Source: Bacillota bacterium
GTDB taxonomy: Bacteria; Bacillota; Clostridia; Christensenellales; SZUA-584
Assembly: GCA_023391105.1 (NCBI GenBank)
Contig: JAEWBO010000010.1
Coordinates: forward strand, 1 to 64,000
Direction: 5' to 3'
DNA: 64,000 nt
The position numbers and the translations under genes are program-made. This document shows positions 1 to 8,631 of the stretch, in pieces. The number at the start of each line of letters is the position of its first letter. Position 1 is the first letter of the stretch. The notes beneath the pieces were generated by a model that saw only the letters and a list, made by a program, of their open reading frames with translations, did not search any database and was not told the origin of the DNA.

Positions 1-9
1 AGTTTTCAT

Positions 10-87
10 GCAAGGAGCCCTTTCTTTCTGATCGTTGTTTTCTTAGCAGTTACAACTTTATCAGATTTTTGGGTTCCTTGCTTTTTT
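10..87 (+). terminator. Long hairpin followed by a T tract
   Basis: An 11-bp stem (10-20 with 71-81, one G-U pair) is followed directly by six Ts. The 50-nt interior can pair further (28-32 with 60-64, 34-38 with 52-56). This fits an intrinsic terminator of a gene to the left of the window, or the 3' end of a small structured RNA; the two cannot be told apart. The rest of 88-287 is an AT-rich leader with a TATAAT at 171-176 and no convincing -35 box. Confidence 0.5.
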
Positions 88-287
88 CTTTCCTTCTAAC
101 TGTTACACATCATTGTACAACCTACAATTTTACTGTGATTCCAATGGGAAAAATCTACATTATAATATTATGAAATACAAGTAAAAGAATGGCGGCGGCC
201 AACAATAGGTCATTGTTAATTACATGCAAATGTATTATAATGCTAGCAAACGTGCGATATATGTCAATAACAGAAGCGGGATAATTC

Positions 288-3200
288 ATGAATAAATATT
301 TTAAACAAATCATCATTATCGCCATGCTGGTGATGCTCGTGATGTCGGCAGGCTGCAGCCTTGAAACTTCTTCGCAGCCCCCCAGCGGGCTTGTCATATC
401 CGAAGTGGTCAGCTCCAACACCAATTCGCTTGTCGATTCGGTATTCGGCAATCCGGACTGGGTTGAGCTTTATAATGCTTCCGACAAAGCCATTAACCTA
501 GAGAACTATTCCATATCAGAATCCGTACGTAACCAATATGTATTTTCGGATATAAGCATCGGCCCCGGTGAATATCTGCTTGTCTACTGCTGTGAAGCGA
601 TTGAAGGCACAGATACCGACCAATGCTTCACAGGCTTTAAGCTGTCCAAAAGCGGCTCAAAGCTCACGCTGACGGCTCCTTTTGCCACCATTCAGGAGCT
701 GACCGTTCCCGAGCTGGAGACGGACATCTCGTATGGCATCGGTGAAGACGGTAAATATATGTTCTTCCCATCCCCCACGCCCGGGCAAGCCAATGCGACG
801 CAAGGCTTTGCTTCACTGGAGGAAATCAGCACCCAGCAAAACGACGTGCTCAAGATCAGCGAAATATTACCGCAAAGCGTATCCGACTCAGACCCATATT
901 CTTGGATCGAGCTATATAATTCCGGCGATAAACCCATCGATCTATCAAACTATTACGTGACTGAAAATCTCTCCGATCCCAAAAAGGCCAAGCTGCCGAA
1001 TATCGAGCTTGGCGCAGGCGAATACGCGGTGCTCCGGTTCACCGGCGCAGAAGGGGACGATGAGGTTCCGTTTAAAATCAGCGCCGGAGAAACCACTGTC
1101 GCGGTTCTCAACGTCTTTGGCATTGTGGTGGACAGAATCACTTGGGAAGCGGGTCTGCTGGCCGGAATATCGGCGGGACACGGCGAAAACGGCGATGTTG
1201 TGTATTACACGCAGCCGACACCCGCGCAGGCCAACAGCACGAATTTTACGCAGTCCGTCAGCATCGCCGACGGCGTCAGCGACGTGTCAATCAATGAAAT
1301 ACTTCTGAAAAACAGCTACTCCATCATCGACGAGGACGGCGAGCGCTCGTCCTGGGTTGAGCTGCACAACACATCGGGCAGCGCAGTGAATCTGAGCGAT
1401 TACGCGCTTTCAGACGACAAAAACAAGCTCTTAAGATGGCGTCTGCCGGATACAGAGCTTGCGCCGGATGCTTATATAATCGTCTATCTGTCCGGCAAGG
1501 ACAGAATCGAAAACGAGCTGCACACAAACTTTAAGCTGGGCAGCGATGAAACGCAGCTTTTCCTCACGAACCTAAATTCCTGCACAGTGCAGACGGTGGA
1601 CTTGCCCGCGGAAACCAAAGACAACATCGCCTTTGGGCTGTCTGCAGACGGCGGCTGGCTGTATTACCCACAGCCCACACCGCTCGCACCCAACAGCACA
1701 CAAGGCTTCACAGAAATTGCCGCCGCAGGCGGCAGTTCTTATCTTGTGATCAATGAAGTGTCCAGCGTGAGCAAGGCCAAAAGCGGCGATAGTGATTGGG
1801 TGGAGCTATACAACGGGACTCCTGACGACATGGATATCACAGGCTATTACCTTTCCGACTCGCGCAGCGACCTTGCTAAATGGCCCGTGGGCAGCGCAAG
1901 CGTATCAGCGGGCGGTTACAAGGTCATTAATCGCTATGAAAAGGAAGATGCATCGGGAGAGCTTGGTATTTCGTTGTCCGGTGAAACGCTCTATCTTTCC
2001 AACGCGCAGGGGCTTGTGCTGGATCAGTTTGACACGGGCGTGCTGCGCCCCGGCGTATCACGCGGGCGCTTAATGGACGCTGGCACCACCTCTGTGGCAT
2101 TTTTCAGCACACCGACCCCGGGTGAGCCGAATTCGGGTGACACTGTCAGCGGCTATTGTGCAGCGCCGCTTTTCTCGGCGGTCGGCGGCTATCAAACATC
2201 GCCCGTCACGCTCGAGATGAGCGCCGCCACACCGGGCGCCTCAATTTACTACACAACGGACGGTTCCACACCTTCCTCCGACTCCACACCATACACCGGC
2301 CCCATCACTGTCTCTCAAACACAGACAGTCAGAGCCATCGCCATTGCGGACGGCAAACTCGCAAGCGAGGAAACGGTATCCACATATCTATTTGGAGAAA
2401 AGCATTCGCTGCCCGTGGTCTGCCTGTCTATGACGGAAAGTGATTTACGCTGGGTTTTCGGCAGTCAGGTACGGCAAGATAAGCGCGAGCGCGCGGGCTA
2501 TGTGGAATATTACGAGGCGGATGGCACACTCGGCGTGAGGTTTCCCGCAGGCTTTCGCATCGCGGGCGCGGGAACGAGAACTCACGCCCAAAAATCTATC
2601 AATCTGTACTTGCGCGGTGGCTACGGCCAGAGTGAAGTCACATTTCCGTTCTTTAATGGATACGATATCACCACGTTCAAGTCGCTCTCTCTTCGCAGTA
2701 TGGGACAGGATTGGGATAAAACACGCTTAAGAGATGCTTATTTTCACATGGCTGTCAACGGCATGAATATTGACAACATGCAAACAAAGTTTGCCGTGGT
2801 CTATATCAACGGCGAATACTACGGGCTTTACGAGTTCAAGGAGAACCAGAACGAGGATTACCTTGTATCTAAATACGGAATCGACCGCGATAAGATAGAC
2901 ATGGCGCGCAACGAATGGACATTTGTGGGCGAGAAAAATATCAGACACGCGCTCAATATGTCGAGAGGTAACATGGCGGATGCGGACCGGTTTGCGGAAT
3001 TTACCGAGATTGCTGATTCGGATTATTTCATGGATTATCTGATCGCTTCGACCTTTTTCTTAAGCGATGATTATTACAATCAGAAATATGCCCACACGTC
3101 GGACAACGCGATTAAATGGCGGCCGCTGTTCTACGACCTCGACTTGGCTCTAAACAGCGGCATAACCGGCTTTAACCTTGGCAGCTTTTTCAACCCCTCA

Positions 3201-3569
3201 GGCCTTAACGTAGGCCAGATCAGAGAAGACGGCTCACAGACGTTTGTCGACACAGGGCTTTACTACGCGTTCAGAAAGAATCCGGATTGGTGCGATGCGT
3301 TCGTCAAACGCTATGCAGAGGTGATGAACACGGTGCTCACCGAAGAAAAGCTGATCTCGCTTTTCGATGAGATGGCAGAATCCGCCCGCACCGAGATGCC
3401 GCGCACGATCGAAAAATGGGGAAAACCGCACTCCATGGCTTATTGGGAAGACCAAGTTGCAAGCATGAGGCAAGATTTGATTGGCAGGCGCAAGTATGTG
3501 ATCAGCGGGCTCAAAAAATACTTTGATCTTTCGGACGATGAAATCAGCGAGCTGTTCCCGAATGGCTAA
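288..3569 (+). CDS. Lipoprotein with four lamin-tail domains, a chitobiase-type domain and a CotH domain
   Basis: The 1093-residue protein begins with a lipoprotein signal peptide: a hydrophobic run ending in the lipobox MSAGC, with Cys at about residue 23. It is therefore probably anchored outside the membrane. Four lamin-tail domains follow at roughly 34-165, 188-315, 328-480 and 485-620. Each opens with an ISE/INE strand plus a WVELYN- or WIELYN-type motif and closes with a PTP motif. A chitobiase/hexosaminidase C-terminal-like domain follows at about 635-700 (IYYTTDGSTP), then a CotH domain at about 705-1060 (SLRSMGQDWDKTRLRD, YGLYEFKENQNEDYL, FYDLDLAL). CotH proteins of spore coats are atypical protein kinases; secreted multi-domain members like this one are less understood. 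The ATG has only a weak upstream SD sequence. The gene is monocistronic, with a terminator just downstream. Domain calls are firm; kinase activity is inferred from the family. Confidence 0.88.
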   Translation: MNKYFKQIIIIAMLVMLVMSAGCSLETSSQPPSGLVISEVVSSNTNSLVDSVFGNPDWVELYNASDKAINLENYSISESVRNQYVFSDISIGPGEYLLVYCCEAIEGTDTDQCFTGFKLSKSGSKLTLTAPFATIQELTVPELETDISYGIGEDGKYMFFPSPTPGQANATQGFASLEEISTQQNDVLKISEILPQSVSDSDPYSWIELYNSGDKPIDLSNYYVTENLSDPKKAKLPNIELGAGEYAVLRFTGAEGDDEVPFKISAGETTVAVLNVFGIVVDRITWEAGLLAGISAGHGENGDVVYYTQPTPAQANSTNFTQSVSIADGVSDVSINEILLKNSYSIIDEDGERSSWVELHNTSGSAVNLSDYALSDDKNKLLRWRLPDTELAPDAYIIVYLSGKDRIENELHTNFKLGSDETQLFLTNLNSCTVQTVDLPAETKDNIAFGLSADGGWLYYPQPTPLAPNSTQGFTEIAAAGGSSYLVINEVSSVSKAKSGDSDWVELYNGTPDDMDITGYYLSDSRSDLAKWPVGSASVSAGGYKVINRYEKEDASGELGISLSGETLYLSNAQGLVLDQFDTGVLRPGVSRGRLMDAGTTSVAFFSTPTPGEPNSGDTVSGYCAAPLFSAVGGYQTSPVTLEMSAATPGASIYYTTDGSTPSSDSTPYTGPITVSQTQTVRAIAIADGKLASEETVSTYLFGEKHSLPVVCLSMTESDLRWVFGSQVRQDKRERAGYVEYYEADGTLGVRFPAGFRIAGAGTRTHAQKSINLYLRGGYGQSEVTFPFFNGYDITTFKSLSLRSMGQDWDKTRLRDAYFHMAVNGMNIDNMQTKFAVVYINGEYYGLYEFKENQNEDYLVSKYGIDRDKIDMARNEWTFVGEKNIRHALNMSRGNMADADRFAEFTEIADSDYFMDYLIASTFFLSDDYYNQKYAHTSDNAIKWRPLFYDLDLALNSGITGFNLGSFFNPSGLNVGQIREDGSQTFVDTGLYYAFRKNPDWCDAFVKRYAEVMNTVLTEEKLISLFDEMAESARTEMPRTIEKWGKPHSMAYWEDQVASMRQDLIGRRKYVISGLKKYFDLSDDEISELFPNG

Positions 3570-3578
3570 CACACAAGG

Positions 3579-3613
3579 CCTCGCGGCAAACCGCCGCGAG
3601 GTTTACTTATTTT
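3579..3613 (+). terminator. Intrinsic terminator after the CotH gene
   Basis: Perfect GC-rich stem CCTCGCGG/CCGCGAGG (3579-3586 with 3594-3601), followed by a T-rich tail that also contains the -35 box of the fumarase promoter. Confidence 0.75.
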
Positions 3614-3630
3614 CCCCCATCCATTATAAT
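3602..3630 (+). promoter_or_regulatory. Sigma-A-type promoter of the fumarase genes
   Basis: TTTACT (3602-3607) and a perfect TATAAT (3625-3630) are separated by 17 bp and lie 28 bp before the fumarase start codon, where an AAAGGA ribosome site follows. Confidence 0.6.
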
Positions 3631-3658
3631 TGACGCATCATATATAAAGGAAACAATT

Positions 3659-4495
3659 ATGCGTACCATTGAAGCATCCGATATCACAAATACCGTGCGC
3701 GATCTTTTTTTGTCCGCGTGCCGCATGCCGGGGCGCGACGTTTTGGACGCGATTGACAAAGCATATGAACAGGAAACATGTCCGCCGGCCAAGGAGGCGC
3801 TGCGTCAGCTTAAGCTCAACGCGCAAATCGCGAAGGAGACCCAAATGCCGTATTGTCAGGACACCGGTATGGCCGTGGTGTTCCTTGAGATCGGGCAGGA
3901 TCTGCATGTAAGCGGCGCTCTGGATGCCGCTGTCAACAAAGGTGTCCGTCAGGCCTACGAACAAGGGTATTTGAGAAAGTCAGTGCTGGATCCCATTACG
4001 CGCAAAAACACGGGTGACAACACACCCGCCGTCATACACTGCGATATTGTGCCCAGCGACAAGCTCACGATCACCGTGGCGCCCAAGGGCTTTGGCAGCG
4101 AGAATATGAGTAAAATTGCCATGCTCAAGCCCAGCGACGGTTTGGAGGGTATCAAGCAATTCATTATCGACAGTGTCAAGGCCGCGGGCGGCAGCCCGTG
4201 CCCGCCTGTTGTTCTCGGCATAGGCATCGGCGGTACGTTTGAGAAATGCGCGCTGATGGCTAAAAAGCAGCTGCTGCGCGATATCGGCAGCGTCAACCCC
4301 GATGCGTTTTTGGCGGAGCTGGAAGATAGCCTCAAGAACGAAATCAATGCACTTGGCATCGGCGCCATGGGCTTTGGCGGCAGCAACTACTGCTTTGCGG
4401 TTCATATCGCCAAATACCCGACGCATATTGCGGGACTGCCGGTAGCCGTCAATTTTCAGTGCCACGCGTCACGTCACGCAAGCGCCACGTTGTAA
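3659..4495 (+). CDS. Class I fumarate hydratase, alpha subunit
   Basis: The 278-residue protein is the alpha (N-terminal domain) subunit of the oxygen-sensitive [4Fe-4S] fumarase/L(+)-tartrate dehydratase family, which interconverts fumarate and malate in the cytosol. The three expected cluster cysteines are visible: YCQDTG near residue 64, SPCPPVVLGIGIGG near 180, and CHASRHA close to the C terminus. The length matches the stand-alone alpha subunit of Clostridia and archaea, not the fused FumA of E. coli. The start ATG follows an AAAGGA site. The beta subunit starts 10 bp downstream, so the pair is surely co-transcribed. Fumarase and tartrate dehydratase are not separable by sequence alone, but fumarase is the usual role in this group. 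Confidence 0.93.
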   Translation: MRTIEASDITNTVRDLFLSACRMPGRDVLDAIDKAYEQETCPPAKEALRQLKLNAQIAKETQMPYCQDTGMAVVFLEIGQDLHVSGALDAAVNKGVRQAYEQGYLRKSVLDPITRKNTGDNTPAVIHCDIVPSDKLTITVAPKGFGSENMSKIAMLKPSDGLEGIKQFIIDSVKAAGGSPCPPVVLGIGIGGTFEKCALMAKKQLLRDIGSVNPDAFLAELEDSLKNEINALGIGAMGFGGSNYCFAVHIAKYPTHIAGLPVAVNFQCHASRHASATL

Positions 4496-4505
4496 GGAGA
4501 ATCAC

Positions 4506-5030
4506 ATGACAGATTTAGCAACGCCACTCAGCGCCGACATAAGAAAAAACCTTCGTGCGGGCGATAGTGTCACGCTTTCAGGCACGGTATATACCGCGCG
4601 CGACGCGGCGCATGCGCGCCTTTACACGATGATACAAAATGGCGAACCGTTGCCTCTTGAGATCGCCGGGTGCGGCATCTACTACGCGGGCCCCTGCCCC
4701 GACATGCCGGGGCGTGTGATCAACTCATGCGGGCCCACCACGTCATCTCGCATGAACGTATACGCGCCCACGCTCTACGACATGGGGCTGCACTTTGTTA
4801 TCGGCAAAGGCCCCGTCTCACAGGATGTGCGTGACGCCATTGTTCGCAACAACGCGGTCTATTTCGCGGCTGTGGGCGGCGCGGGTGCGCTGATCGCCTC
4901 GCACATCACGGCAGCTAAAGACATAGCGTTTGCCGACCTTGGCGCTGAAGCCATCAGGCTTTTAACGTTCGATCGCGTACCGCTGATTGTCGCGATAGAC
5001 AGCCTAGGAAACAGCGTATACGACCGCTAG
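4506..5030 (+). CDS. Class I fumarate hydratase, beta subunit
   Basis: The 174-residue protein is the swivelling beta subunit (TtdB/C-terminal fumarase domain) that completes the active site of the alpha subunit encoded 10 bp upstream. Typical motifs are GDSVTLSGTVYTARDAAH near the N terminus, YYAGPCP, and the substrate loop CGPTTSSRMN. Its length is normal for the stand-alone subunit, and AAGGAG lies just before the ATG. No intrinsic terminator is apparent before the tRNA promoter. Together with the malic enzyme at 56.9-58.1 kb, this gives malate/fumarate/pyruvate interconversion. Confidence 0.92.
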   Translation: MTDLATPLSADIRKNLRAGDSVTLSGTVYTARDAAHARLYTMIQNGEPLPLEIAGCGIYYAGPCPDMPGRVINSCGPTTSSRMNVYAPTLYDMGLHFVIGKGPVSQDVRDAIVRNNAVYFAAVGGAGALIASHITAAKDIAFADLGAEAIRLLTFDRVPLIVAIDSLGNSVYDR

Positions 5031-5083
5031 AAGAGCTCTCATGCCCTGTATGCGCGTTTTGCCGCATTACCGTATAAAAACAC

Positions 5084-5112
5084 TTGAAATACCACTATGG
5101 ATGCATTATAAT
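5084..5112 (+). promoter_or_regulatory. Promoter of tRNA-Thr
   Basis: TTGAAA (5084-5089), a 17-bp spacer, and a perfect TATAAT (5107-5112). It ends 23 bp before the mature tRNA 5' end, the usual position for a stable-RNA promoter. Confidence 0.75.
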
Positions 5113-5135
5113 AGCATTCGCAGCATTTTTACAGC

Positions 5136-5211
<76 letters not shown>

Positions 5212-5216
5212 AAAGA

Positions 5217-5254
5217 AAAAGCCCATTGCAAAGCGGTTTTGCAGGGCTTTTATT
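5217..5254 (+). terminator. Bidirectional terminator between tRNA-Thr and the integrase
   Basis: Stem AAAAGCCC/GGGCTTTT (5217-5224 with 5244-5251), with inner pairing TGCAAA/TTTGCA, is flanked by A- and T-rich tracts. It can stop both the tRNA transcript and the convergent integrase transcript. It lies inside the element, so it was probably brought in with it. Confidence 0.7.
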
Positions 5255-5278
5255 ATTTCCTCGGCTTGTTTTTTACCT

Positions 5279-6457
5279 CTAAAAAAATACCGATTGCTGC
5301 ATCTTTACTGCATCAGGATTTTTTCCGCTTTCATTTTGGCTTAAATGACTGTTCAAAGCCGCTATGGCTTCCTGCTCTTTTTGTTGTGAAAGATGGGTAT
5401 ATATCTTGAGTGTCATGTTAATATCCGCATGCCCTAAGAAGCGCTGAGCACTCTTCACATCTACCCCGGCATTGTACAAGATCGTTGCGTATGTATGTCG
5501 AAACATATGGGGTGTGATATTGTCGATCACTCTGAGCTTTGCCCTAGATCGCGAGGCCACCTTTCCACCGGCCTGAATGTTGAGATAGTGCAGATAGCTC
5601 ACCCAAGCACATTTAAAGGCTCTCTCTGACATCATACCGCCACTAGCGGAGGGACATACCATCGTTGATTGTATTCCCTTACGATACTCTTTCAGTGCAT
5701 TGATAATCGTTTCTGGGATCGGAACCGTTCGCACACCCGCGGCTGTTTTGGGTTTCTCAATCTGGGGTTGATTGTGATTAAACACCGCCCCTTTATTCAC
5801 TGCGATGCACTTGTTCTTTATGCTCATATCGCCCCATGTCAGCGCAATTAGTTCACCCCGTCGCAGACCACAGTTAAGCAGCAGCGCGGGAACGCCCATT
5901 CTATGGCCGCTGTACGTCCTTGTGACTAGGCTCTTTTCTTCGTCCGTCAGGGGCCGCCTTTTTGTTGCCTCGACTGATGGAACGGTTACTTTCAGGAATA
6001 CATTGCGATAGAGAACATCGTTGTCCATAGCTATCTGCAATATTTGCACCGCTGCAAGTTTCACTTTTTTCATAGTGTTCTCAGCCTTCCCGCTTTCAGC
6101 CATGCGGTTAATAATGGCCTGCAGGTGGTGTGATTTTAAGTCCTTAAGCTTATACGCGGCAAGCTCCGGCAGCAGATGAGTATTGAGCGTCCGCGTATAT
6201 CCTTCTCTGGTGTTTATGCTTATTGTCGGCTTGTAGTCTCGGAGCCACACTGCCGCCAGTTCGCCGAAGGTCATCCTCTCGTTGCTTGACAATGTTCCGT
6301 GACGAAGCTGCAGCGACAAAATCGAAATAATCCCCGTTGCTGAAATAGCCAAAGCATTGCATACCACACACCCAAAAGTATTGGCGGGAATGCTTAACGG
6401 CACATTGCCTATCGGTACGGTTTTGGAGGTCAATGGTAGGCGGCGGGGGATCGTCAT
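5279..6457 (-). CDS. Tyrosine recombinase (phage/ICE-type integrase)
   Basis: The reading frame is 392 residues. A SAM-like core-binding domain covers about 62-165 and the catalytic domain about 180-375. Catalytic residues are visible: Arg in NCGLRRGELIALTW, the HMFRHTYA box (HxxR), LGH, and the tyrosine in TLKIYTHL. It would integrate and excise the surrounding element at tRNA-Thr. The first 61 residues do not look like the usual AP2-like arm-binding domain; either the true start is the Met at residue 62 (MTFGEL, about 6274) or the N terminus is degraded. A good leftward promoter lies about 105 bp upstream of the first ATG. Confidence 0.85.
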   Translation of the reverse strand: MTIPRRLPLTSKTVPIGNVPLSIPANTFGCVVCNALAISATGIISILSLQLRHGTLSSNERMTFGELAAVWLRDYKPTISINTREGYTRTLNTHLLPELAAYKLKDLKSHHLQAIINRMAESGKAENTMKKVKLAAVQILQIAMDNDVLYRNVFLKVTVPSVEATKRRPLTDEEKSLVTRTYSGHRMGVPALLLNCGLRRGELIALTWGDMSIKNKCIAVNKGAVFNHNQPQIEKPKTAAGVRTVPIPETIINALKEYRKGIQSTMVCPSASGGMMSERAFKCAWVSYLHYLNIQAGGKVASRSRAKLRVIDNITPHMFRHTYATILYNAGVDVKSAQRFLGHADINMTLKIYTHLSQQKEQEAIAALNSHLSQNESGKNPDAVKMQQSVFF

Positions 6458-6561
6458 AAAGGCTCGATGGGATGCGTGGGTAAACGCAAAAGACCTAACA
6501 AAGACAGAATAATAGAGTCTTAAAAAACACCTGAATAATATCTAAGAGAAAACACTGCGTG

Positions 6562-6591
6562 TGTATACCAGACCAACTAAGAATTTGTCAA
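6562..6591 (-). promoter_or_regulatory. Putative integrase promoter
   Basis: Read on the minus strand: TTGACA (plus 6586-6591), 18-bp spacer, TATACA (plus 6562-6567). The surrounding non-coding stretch 6458-6741 also holds an 8-bp inverted repeat GGCTTCGC/GCGAAGCC with a long loop. Otherwise I see nothing in it. Confidence 0.5.
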
Positions 6592-6741
6592 GTGGTTTTA
6601 TATGTTGTATAGGCTTCGCTATCTGGATACAAAAAAGCCACCCTATATAGTCCTTAGGCACGCCAATAATGATCCCTGGCGAAGCCAAGGTATTTCATAT
6701 GCGTATAACCGCTGCCTCGGAAGGCAGTCCCTAAAAAGCCT

Positions 6742-8631
6742 TTATTCGAGTTCAAACGCGCCGGTGTAGAGCTGGTAGTACTTACCTTTTTCCTCGATCA
6801 GGTGCGCGTGGCTGCCGCGTTCGATGATTTTACCGTGCTCTAGCACCATAATAACGTCGGAATTCTGCACCGTGGAAAGGCGGTGAGCGATCACAAACAC
6901 CGTGCGCCCCGACATTAGCGCATCCATGCCGCGCTGCACGATGGCCTCGGTACGCGTATCGATCGAGGAGGTCGCCTCGTCGAGTATCATTACCGGCGGG
7001 TCGGCGACCGCCGCTCGTGCAATGGCGATGAGCTGCCGCTGCCCCTGCGAGAGGTTGCTGCCGTTGCTCAGAAGCATAGTCTGATACCCCTCGGGGAGTC
7101 TTGCGATAAAGTCGTGCGCGCCAGCGAGCTCCGCCGCAGCCTCACATTCTTCATCTGTGGCGTCGAGCCTGCCGTAGCGGATGTTGTCCATAACGGTACC
7201 GGTAAACAGGTTCGTATCCTGAAGCACTATGCCGATGGCGCGGCGCAGGTCCGATTTCCTGATTTTGTTGATATTGATGCCGTCGTAGCGGATCTTTCCG
7301 TCCGCAATGTCGTAAAAACGGTTTAAAAGGTTGGTGATAGTGGTTTTACCAGCACCCGTCGCGCCAACAAACGCCACCTTCTGCCCGGGCTCCGCAAACA
7401 GCGTAATGTTGTGAAGCACCGGCTTCTCCTTATCGTAACCGAAATCCACTTCCTGCAAGCGTACGTCGCCCGCAAGTTTCGTGTAGCGCACCGCGCCGTC
7501 GTCGAGAGGCTGCTTCCACGCCCAAAGCCCCGTGTGCTCCCTGCATTCCGTGATCGCGCCTTCTTCCTCCCTGGCGTTGACGAGCGTGACAAAGCCGTTG
7601 TCCTCTTCCGGCATCTCGTCGAGCACCTGAAAGATACGGTCCGCGCCCGCGAGGCCCATGATCACCGCGTTCACCTGCTGGGACACCTGGTTAATGCTGC
7701 CCGAGAACTGGCGCGTTATGTTCAAAAACGGCACCACGACGCTGATGCTGAACGCAAGCCCGGAAATGCTCAGGTTCTGCGTCTTTGTGAGCAGGAATAT
7801 GCCGCCCGCCATCGCAACCAGAACGTATATGAGGTTGCCGATGTTCATGAGGACGGGGGCAAGGATGTTGGCAAATTTGTTGGCCTGCTCCGAATCGCGA
7901 AACAGCTCGTCGTTGACGGCGTCAAAGCCCGCCTTCGTCTCATCCTCGTGGCAGAACACCTTTACGACCTTTTGGCCGTTCATCATTTCCTCAACAAAGC
8001 CCTCGGTCTTGCCCAGGGAGCGCTGCTGCTGGATAAAATACTTCGCCGAATTGCCGCCGATCTTTCTTACCACAACCAGCATGAACGCCATGCCGGTAAG
8101 CACCACGGCCGTCATCCATACGCTGAAATAGAGCATGATGCCCAAAAGCGTAAGAATTGTCACGACTGAGGTCAGGAGCTGCGGTATGCTTTGGGAGATG
8201 AGCTGCCTAAGCGTGTCGATATCGTTGGTGTAATGGCTCATGATGTCGCCGTGTGAATGCGTGTCAAAAAAACGGATGGGCAGCTCCTCCATCTTATGGA
8301 AAAGCCTCTCGCGCATTTTCTTGAGCGAGCCCTGCGTGATGACCGCCATCGCACGGTTGAAGGTGAACGACGACGCAAGAGAAACCACGTACAGTCCCGC
8401 GAGGATCAACACGATCCGCAGGATCTGCGGGCCGACGTACGCCCAGTCGCCTCCTTGATTCTGTTCGATCACTGCGATAATGTTCTGCATGAAGATGGAG
8501 GGAATGGAGGAAGCCGCCGCGGTGAACACGATACACAAGAGCACCAGCGGCAGCACGACAGGATAAAACTGAAACAGCATTTTCAAAAGTCGCTTCGTCG
8601 TTCCTTTTTTTAACATAGCGCCGCGCTTCAT
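6742..8631 (-). CDS. ABC exporter half-transporter with consensus catalytic site
   Basis: The 629-residue protein has six N-terminal transmembrane segments (about 25-330) and a C-terminal ATPase domain (about 385-620). It has Walker A GATGAGKTT, signature LSQGQRQ, Walker B VMILDEAT with the catalytic Glu, and the H-loop IAHRLST. The start codon overlaps the stop of the upstream half-transporter by 4 bp (ATGA), implying translational coupling and a heterodimer of the BmrCD/TM287-288 kind. An insertion of about 40 residues between the membrane and ATPase domains (near 340-380) is longer than usual. A MarR-type regulator precedes the pair, as in many drug or peptide exporters. The substrate is unknown. 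Confidence 0.9.
   Translation of the reverse strand: MKRGAMLKKGTTKRLLKMLFQFYPVVLPLVLLCIVFTAAASSIPSIFMQNIIAVIEQNQGGDWAYVGPQILRIVLILAGLYVVSLASSFTFNRAMAVITQGSLKKMRERLFHKMEELPIRFFDTHSHGDIMSHYTNDIDTLRQLISQSIPQLLTSVVTILTLLGIMLYFSVWMTAVVLTGMAFMLVVVRKIGGNSAKYFIQQQRSLGKTEGFVEEMMNGQKVVKVFCHEDETKAGFDAVNDELFRDSEQANKFANILAPVLMNIGNLIYVLVAMAGGIFLLTKTQNLSISGLAFSISVVVPFLNITRQFSGSINQVSQQVNAVIMGLAGADRIFQVLDEMPEEDNGFVTLVNAREEEGAITECREHTGLWAWKQPLDDGAVRYTKLAGDVRLQEVDFGYDKEKPVLHNITLFAEPGQKVAFVGATGAGKTTITNLLNRFYDIADGKIRYDGININKIRKSDLRRAIGIVLQDTNLFTGTVMDNIRYGRLDATDEECEAAAELAGAHDFIARLPEGYQTMLLSNGSNLSQGQRQLIAIARAAVADPPVMILDEATSSIDTRTEAIVQRGMDALMSGRTVFVIAHRLSTVQNSDVIMVLEHGKIIERGSHAHLIEEKGKYYQLYTGAFELE

Noticed and set aside
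7411..8169. 252-codon open frame on the plus strand inside the exporter gene
   Set aside because: Antisense to a clear ABC transporter gene, rich in His/Arg/Lys without any family pattern; a by-product of GC-rich codon use.
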